Shown here piece by piece: positions 6,177-10,145 of a stretch of DNA of 10,145 bases. Location: positions 1 to 10,145 of the forward strand of contig JAKADD010000066.1 of NCBI GenBank assembly GCA_021820825.1. The letters run 5' to 3'. The position numbers and the translations under genes are program-made. Source of the stretch: Bacillota bacterium. GTDB taxonomy: Bacteria; Bacillota; Bacilli; Alicyclobacillales; SLC66. The notes beneath the pieces were generated by a model, which worked only from the letters and a program-made list of their open reading frames with translations, was not told the origin of the DNA and ran no database searches. The number at the start of each line of letters is the position of its first letter. Within the stretch, counting starts at the first letter, position 1.

Positions 6177-7643
6177 CTATCGCTGTTTTTTGTGATTTTC
6201 GCGTCCGCCGAAACGCGCACGCAAATTATCGATGGCTTTAGGAGTTCCCATGAGGTGAATGACATCAAATTGCTCCAGAACAGTATGGCCCCGCGGTATC
6301 AGCTTTTCATCGCCGCGTTCGATGGAGATGAATAGGGTGTCCTGTGGGAGCAGCAGACGTCTCATGGGAGTGTGGGAAAAACGGGGTGATAACACCTCGA
6401 TCTGGGTGACGACCCAACCCTCCGGCAAGAAGTCTGGGGGCAGGGAGCCGCCAAAAAGCGGATTCTTGACTGCGGTCTGGATGCCAACCAGTCGCGTAAA
6501 CACGCTTGGCGAAATCAGACAGGTGATGATAGCCAACAGGATGAGCCCATTTGCGACGCCGGGAGACAGCACACCGATCTGTTGACCGAGTTTGCTGGCC
6601 ACAATTGTCAGGCTGAGTTGGGAACCCAGCAGCATGCCGGCGGCGGTGCGTTCTCGAATGGAGAAATTCCTCATGATTGTCAGTGCGCTGATGAGCTTGT
6701 TGGCGAACATGCCCACGAGCAGGATCCCGAGCGCAATCCAGAAAGAGGATGAGCCGATCAGCGAGGACATATTGAATGTGAGGCCCACATTGACAAAGAA
6801 GATTGGCAGGAAGAAGCCGTATCCAATCGAATTTAACTTTTGGGTCAGCTGTGAGTGTTTTTCGGAGAGCAGGCTGATAATCGCTCCTGCGAGAAAGGCT
6901 CCTACGACGATCTGCGTACCGAGTAACTGCGCCAGCGCCAGGAAGATCAGAATGAGCGCAAACGCCCCGCGCAATCCGAGTTCGCTTGTCGCATTTTCGA
7001 CGACTGAAAATGAACGAATGCCTTTGACCACTTTCAAGACGCGATAAACAACCACGAACAGGAACAGCAGGACCAGAACCAGGAGGACGCTGGCCGCATT
7101 GCCCGTGGCGTGGGCCGTGGTGTAGGCCGCCACAAGGATCAGCGTCACAATATCGGCCAGCAGCGCATAGACGAGAATTTCCTGACCGAACGCAACCAGC
7201 AGCCAACCTTTTTCCTTCAATGCGGGCGTAACGATGCCAATGGATGTTGTGCTCAAAATAAGCGACATAAAGAGCGGGTGCGTGATCAGCCCCAGCCCTG
7301 CCATCGCATAGGCAAGAGCGGCGGAAATGCTGAAAGCGATCAGGAAAAAAAGAATTCCCTTGACCCAGGGCGGCTTGTCTTCAGGATTGGAACGCTGGAG
7401 GATGACTTCAAAATCGATCTCCAGTCCCGAGAGGAACATGAGGTACGAAAACGCCAGGTTCGAAAGAAAAGTTACATACGGTGTGGTGTCCGCCAGCCTT
7501 AATCCGCTGTTCCCCACGGCAATGCCGAGCAGAATCTCGATGACGATGGCCGGAATCAGCCCTCTGGTGAGACGGTAGGACGCCCACGGAGAGATGAACG
7601 CAATGGCTGTGACAAAAAACAGCGAGTAATAGGTGCCATTCAA
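6177..7643 (-). CDS. CPA2-type cation/proton antiporter with C-terminal TrkA-C domain
   Basis: The 488-residue protein has about twelve hydrophobic helices of the Na+/H+ exchanger superfamily (residues about 5-390), followed by a cytoplasmic TrkA-C (RCK_C)-like domain (about 405-480). In the membrane part, GLIPAIVIEILLGIAVG (28-44) and YLMFLSGLEIDFEV (67-80) match CPA2 helices 1-3, and ILSTTSIGIVTPALKEKG (129-146) matches the helix-4 crossover. The helix-5 ion site reads QEILVYALLADI, with Asp164 preceded by Ala rather than the DD or ND pair of well-studied members. The C-terminal part shows RRLLLPQDTLFISIERGD and LIPRGHTVLEQFDVIHLMG, the fold of a ligand-binding regulatory domain, without a Rossmann TrkA-N domain. 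It probably exchanges K+ or Na+ for protons. The TTG start at 7643 has AGGGAGG at 7654-7660, ten bases upstream. Confidence 0.9.
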   Translation of the reverse strand: MNGTYYSLFFVTAIAFISPWASYRLTRGLIPAIVIEILLGIAVGNSGLRLADTTPYVTFLSNLAFSYLMFLSGLEIDFEVILQRSNPEDKPPWVKGILFFLIAFSISAALAYAMAGLGLITHPLFMSLILSTTSIGIVTPALKEKGWLLVAFGQEILVYALLADIVTLILVAAYTTAHATGNAASVLLVLVLLFLFVVVYRVLKVVKGIRSFSVVENATSELGLRGAFALILIFLALAQLLGTQIVVGAFLAGAIISLLSEKHSQLTQKLNSIGYGFFLPIFFVNVGLTFNMSSLIGSSSFWIALGILLVGMFANKLISALTIMRNFSIRERTAAGMLLGSQLSLTIVASKLGQQIGVLSPGVANGLILLAIITCLISPSVFTRLVGIQTAVKNPLFGGSLPPDFLPEGWVVTQIEVLSPRFSHTPMRRLLLPQDTLFISIERGDEKLIPRGHTVLEQFDVIHLMGTPKAIDNLRARFGGRENHKKQR

Positions 7644-7663
7644 CTCGGCGAAGCCTCCCTTGC

Positions 7664-7692
7664 TTTGCGCGCGCCTCTCAGCATGTTACTAT
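7664..7692 (+). promoter_or_regulatory. Candidate promoter giving a leaderless transcript
   Basis: TACTAT (7687-7692, four of six matches to the -10) ends seven bases before the ATG at 7699. A poor -35, TTTGCG, lies 17 bases upstream (7664-7669). Initiation seven bases after the -10 would start the mRNA at the A of the ATG, which could explain the missing ribosome-binding site. The motif scores are weak. Confidence 0.25.
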
Positions 7693-7698
7693 GTGCGT

Positions 7699-8865
7699 AT
7701 GGACAGATTCGCCATACATAAAAGCTATCGGAGTCGCACCTGGATCATGGTGTTGGTGCTCATGCTTACGCTTTTCATGCTGGCGCCCATGCGTGCTGCG
7801 TACGGAAAAGACATAAGCCTGTCGCAATTGCGCAGGGCCTACCAGGTTGCCAAACAGAATAGCATAGTTTTGTCCCGGGAAGTTTTAAAATTGAGCAAAA
7901 ATCAAACGCGTCTCTCCAGCAATCTGCACGCCACCGAGCAGGCGGTGTTACACGAGGAGCGTATGCAGATTCTGCAGGGTGCTGTTGTTGCGCGTGCGCA
8001 TAAACGCGTGCTGCGCGACCAGCGACTGAGCCGCCGTTACGCTGCTTTGGCCAGGCGGGCGAACAGTCGGTTGAAGGCCCAACTGCGTTTCTGGTACGAA
8101 CAGGGCAGTATTCCTCTGATCGAAATTATCTTCGGTGCTCACAGTTTATCAGATCTGCTGTACAGAATCTCTGCCATGGACCTGTTGCTGCAAAGACAAA
8201 GAACTATTTTTTTACTGGACGCACGGATCGTGCGCGAGTTTCACGCCCTCACCATGAGGGCGCAAACAGCCGCCAGGCAAGCGCATGACGCGTACGCCAA
8301 TATCGTACGCATTCACGTACAGATTGCGGCGGATGCGGCGCATAAACAGGGCCTGATGGCGCAGTTGACGGCCGTTAAGATAGATGCTGCGCGGCAGCGC
8401 GTCGGCCAGATTCAAAACATGCAGCGATTGGCATCGGAAATATCTGCAGTCATTTTGGCTCAAAAACGCGCAGCCGCAGCTGCAGCTGCGGCTGCAAAAA
8501 AAGGAACGCCGCCGCCAGTAGTCTCGGGGGTTCTCGATCTGTCGACGGTGCGCGCGGATTTGACAGACGCGGTCCACACTGCGGGAGTTTCGTCTTCCTG
8601 GGTGCCATGGCTCCTGCTGCTCGTCCAGTATGAGAGCGGCGGAAATCCGACGGCGGTCAGCCCGGAGGCGGTCGCTGGCCAACACGCTTCAGGGTTGCTG
8701 CAGATGCTGCCGGATACGTTCTCCAGGTATGCGCGAAGCGGCTATACAGACATCTGGAATCCGGTCGACAATGCGATAGCGGCAATTGAGTATATCAAAG
8801 CTGCTTACGGTGCGCCGTGGAACATTCCGGGTATCGGCAGCCAGAGCACATACCGTGGATACTGA
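7699..8865 (+). CDS. Secreted coiled-coil protein with C-terminal lytic-transglycosylase domain
   Basis: From the ATG at 7699 the product is 388 residues. A signal peptide has a basic n-region (HKSYRSR), a hydrophobic core (about 16-30) and probable cleavage after AAYG (33-36). Residues about 38-255 are a long, charged, helical coiled coil. Within it, RRYAALARRANSRLKAQLRF and WYEQGSIPLIEIIFGAHSLS (about 112-151) resemble the conserved centre of PcsB/CwlO-type N-terminal domains. An Ala-rich linker (258-266) and a Pro stretch lead to a lysozyme-like SLT domain (about 295-388) with LLLVQYESGGNP (putative catalytic Glu312), ASGLLQMLPDTF (330-341), and NPVDNAIAAIEYI. It should cleave peptidoglycan glycan strands outside the cell. 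A longer frame from GTG 7633 would overlap the divergent antiporter gene and spoil the signal peptide. No ribosome-binding site precedes 7699, so a leaderless mRNA is possible. A penicillin-binding protein follows after 110 bases. Confidence 0.85.
   Translation: MDRFAIHKSYRSRTWIMVLVLMLTLFMLAPMRAAYGKDISLSQLRRAYQVAKQNSIVLSREVLKLSKNQTRLSSNLHATEQAVLHEERMQILQGAVVARAHKRVLRDQRLSRRYAALARRANSRLKAQLRFWYEQGSIPLIEIIFGAHSLSDLLYRISAMDLLLQRQRTIFLLDARIVREFHALTMRAQTAARQAHDAYANIVRIHVQIAADAAHKQGLMAQLTAVKIDAARQRVGQIQNMQRLASEISAVILAQKRAAAAAAAAAKKGTPPPVVSGVLDLSTVRADLTDAVHTAGVSSSWVPWLLLLVQYESGGNPTAVSPEAVAGQHASGLLQMLPDTFSRYARSGYTDIWNPVDNAIAAIEYIKAAYGAPWNIPGIGSQSTYRGY
8470..8495. repeat. Perfect 26-base palindrome inside the Ala-rich linker
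   Basis: Bases 8470-8482 (GCAGCCGCAGCTG) are the exact reverse complement of 8483-8495. The palindrome encodes most of the poly-alanine linker of the coiled-coil/SLT protein and is immediately followed by seven A residues (8496-8502). It is probably a by-product of alternating GCA/GCT/GCG/GCC alanine codons. It could still form a hairpin or cruciform and be prone to length changes. Confidence 0.75.
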
Positions 8866-8916
8866 CGAAACCTCCGCGGTGGATCGCTGCAGCGCAAGGG
8901 AGAACCGCTTGAACCT

Positions 8917-8945
8917 TTGCACAAGTCTACGGCGTCTATTACAAT
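8917..8945 (+). promoter_or_regulatory. Candidate promoter of the penicillin-binding protein gene
   Basis: TACAAT (8940-8945, five of six matches to the -10) is preceded by 17 bases and TTGCAC (8917-8922, half match to the -35). It lies in the 110-base gap before the gene, with about 30 bases left to the ATG. There is no terminator in the gap, so read-through from the upstream lytic-transglycosylase gene is also likely. Confidence 0.4.
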
Positions 8946-8975
8946 GATGTCGTGAAGACTTGAGGGAGGCCAGGT

Positions 8976-10145
8976 ATGGACAAGAAGGGCAAGGCAGCAC
9001 CCAAGCGCCCCACCCCCAAAGCAAAACAGAAGGTTCGCAAGCGTATGCCCCTGTGGATTCGCGTCATCTGGATCGGGGGATTCAGCACCGTACTCTTTGT
9101 GGGCCTGGTCATTGGATTTGTGTGGCTATTCGCGATGCCAAGAGTCAACCTGTCCCAACTTGATCAGACCAGTTCTCCAACTGAAGTGTATGATCGCTAT
9201 GGGCAACTCATATTCAAGATTCAACCCGCCGGGATTGTACAGGTGCCCTTGCCGGAAATCCCGCGCAATTTGCAGCGGGCGCTCATCGCGACTGAGGATG
9301 CAGGTTTTTACCACAACTATGGCTTCAGTTTGCGGGGCTATGCGCGTGCGGCCCTGCATGACCTCGTCCACATGAATACAGGCCAGGGGGCCAGCACGAT
9401 CACGCAGCAACTGGCTAAATTCGTGTATTTGACAGACAACAAAACGATTCAGTACAAACTGGAAGAATTGTTGCTCTCGATTCAAATTTCGCGCCAGTTC
9501 ACCAAGAATCAGATCCTCGACATGTATTTTAACCATGTGTACTTTGGCAACGGCGCCACTGGCATTGCTCAGGCGGCCTACACGTATTTCAGCCTGCGTC
9601 CGGCGCAGATGCATAATCTGACCCTGCCGCAGTGCGCGATGCTTGCCGGATTGCCCCAGGCGCCGTCTCTGTACGACCCCATAGTCAATCCGAAACTCGC
9701 GATCACGCGGCGCAATGAGGTTCTGCAACGCATGTACATTCAGCACTATATCAGTTACACGCAGATGCAGGCTGCGCAGAAGGCTCCTCTGGGCCTGAAT
9801 CCCAGCACCCAGAACTTCTCGGGGATACCGCCGCAATACGATTATTACCGCGACTACCTGTATCAGGAACTGAATAGTCTTCATTTAAGCACGCAGCTGC
9901 TGACGCGAGGCGGCGTCAAGATTTACACTGAACTGAATCCGCAGTTGCAACTGGCGACGTATAACGCCGTCAATAACCCGAGCAACTATCCGACGCCGCT
10001 GTCGACAGCGACGGAAAAAATTCAGGGAGCGGCCGTATTTGTCAATCCACACACCGGGGGCATCGAGGCCTTGACGGGCGGCCGCCAGAATCAGTACACG
10101 TACCGCGGATTCGATTATGCTACTGCCACACAGCGGTCGCCAGGA
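8976..10145 (+). CDS. Class A penicillin-binding protein (GT51 glycosyltransferase + transpeptidase), 5' part
   Basis: The frame is open for 390 codons to the window end, from an ATG with GGAGG at 8965-8969, six bases upstream. A lysine-rich cytoplasmic tail (1-24) and one membrane helix (about 27-53) anchor the enzyme. The GT51 domain (about 70-250) polymerises lipid II into glycan strands. Its motifs are ATEDAGFYHNYG (Glu107 as catalytic base), GASTITQQLAK (138-148), YKLEE (160-164, second glutamate Glu164), KNQILDMYFNHVYFGNGATG (177-196) and AMLAGLPQAPSLYDP (221-235). The transpeptidase domain starts near residue 350 (QGAAVFVNPHTGGIEALTGG). The window stops at QRSPG, directly before the expected SxxK active-site serine. 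Two GT motif positions are unusual: Asn114 where the family has His, and Tyr160 where it has Arg. A PBP1A/PonA-type role is likely; the exact paralogue is not resolved. Confidence 0.93.
   Translation, partial: MDKKGKAAPKRPTPKAKQKVRKRMPLWIRVIWIGGFSTVLFVGLVIGFVWLFAMPRVNLSQLDQTSSPTEVYDRYGQLIFKIQPAGIVQVPLPEIPRNLQRALIATEDAGFYHNYGFSLRGYARAALHDLVHMNTGQGASTITQQLAKFVYLTDNKTIQYKLEELLLSIQISRQFTKNQILDMYFNHVYFGNGATGIAQAAYTYFSLRPAQMHNLTLPQCAMLAGLPQAPSLYDPIVNPKLAITRRNEVLQRMYIQHYISYTQMQAAQKAPLGLNPSTQNFSGIPPQYDYYRDYLYQELNSLHLSTQLLTRGGVKIYTELNPQLQLATYNAVNNPSNYPTPLSTATEKIQGAAVFVNPHTGGIEALTGGRQNQYTYRGFDYATATQRSPG

Noticed and set aside
6307..7206. 299-codon minus-strand frame within the antiporter
   Set aside because: Out of frame with the antiporter and lacking hydrophobic helices; a shadow.
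9126..9884. 252-codon minus-strand frame opposite the penicillin-binding protein
   Set aside because: Antisense to a frame with clear GT51 motifs and a strong ribosome-binding site; no support of its own.

Overview
The window reads like the chromosome of a Gram-positive bacterium (Bacillota), at a guess an Alicyclobacillaceae-like or acidophilic bacillus. The evidence is intermediate-to-high GC with some AT-rich gaps, strong GGAGG-type ribosome-binding sites, frequent TTG and GTG starts, a lipoprotein-type ABC binding protein, and wall enzymes with Gram-positive-style membrane anchors. The taxonomic placement is inference; no marker gene is present. No tRNA, rRNA, insertion sequence, CRISPR array or phage gene was seen.

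Layout. (1) Bases 1-418, minus strand: the N-terminal part of an APC-family amino-acid permease that starts at a TTG codon and runs off the left edge. (2) Bases 419-798: about 380 bases with no convincing gene, containing an inverted repeat. (3) Bases 799-4135, plus strand: a complete cobalamin-uptake unit. It consists of a sigma-A-like promoter, a class-I cobalamin riboswitch, an intrinsic terminator, then a substrate-binding lipoprotein (btuF-like), a FecCD permease (btuC-like) and an ATPase (btuD-like). The first two genes overlap by ATGA and the third follows after 30 bases. (4) Bases 4149-7643, minus strand: a family-2 glycosyltransferase, a membrane-anchored C39-like cysteine peptidase preceded by a 10-codon mini-ORF, and a CPA2-type cation/proton antiporter with a C-terminal TrkA-C domain. 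(5) Bases 7699-10145, plus strand: a secreted coiled-coil protein ending in a lytic-transglycosylase fold, then the first 390 residues of a class A penicillin-binding protein, cut off just before the expected transpeptidase SxxK serine.

How the parts fit. The cobalamin unit is self-contained: when cobalamin is plentiful the riboswitch should favour the terminator and shut off the transporter. The right end is a cell-wall module, pairing a predicted peptidoglycan-cleaving enzyme with a peptidoglycan synthase. The middle minus-strand genes have no obvious shared pathway.

The points most worth a second look are the fusion of a PcsB/CwlO-like coiled coil to a lytic-transglycosylase domain, substitutions in two conserved glycosyltransferase motifs of the penicillin-binding protein, the translationally coupled mini-ORF before the C39 peptidase, and alternative pairings in the riboswitch expression platform. 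I found no clear evidence of a wholly new multi-gene system.
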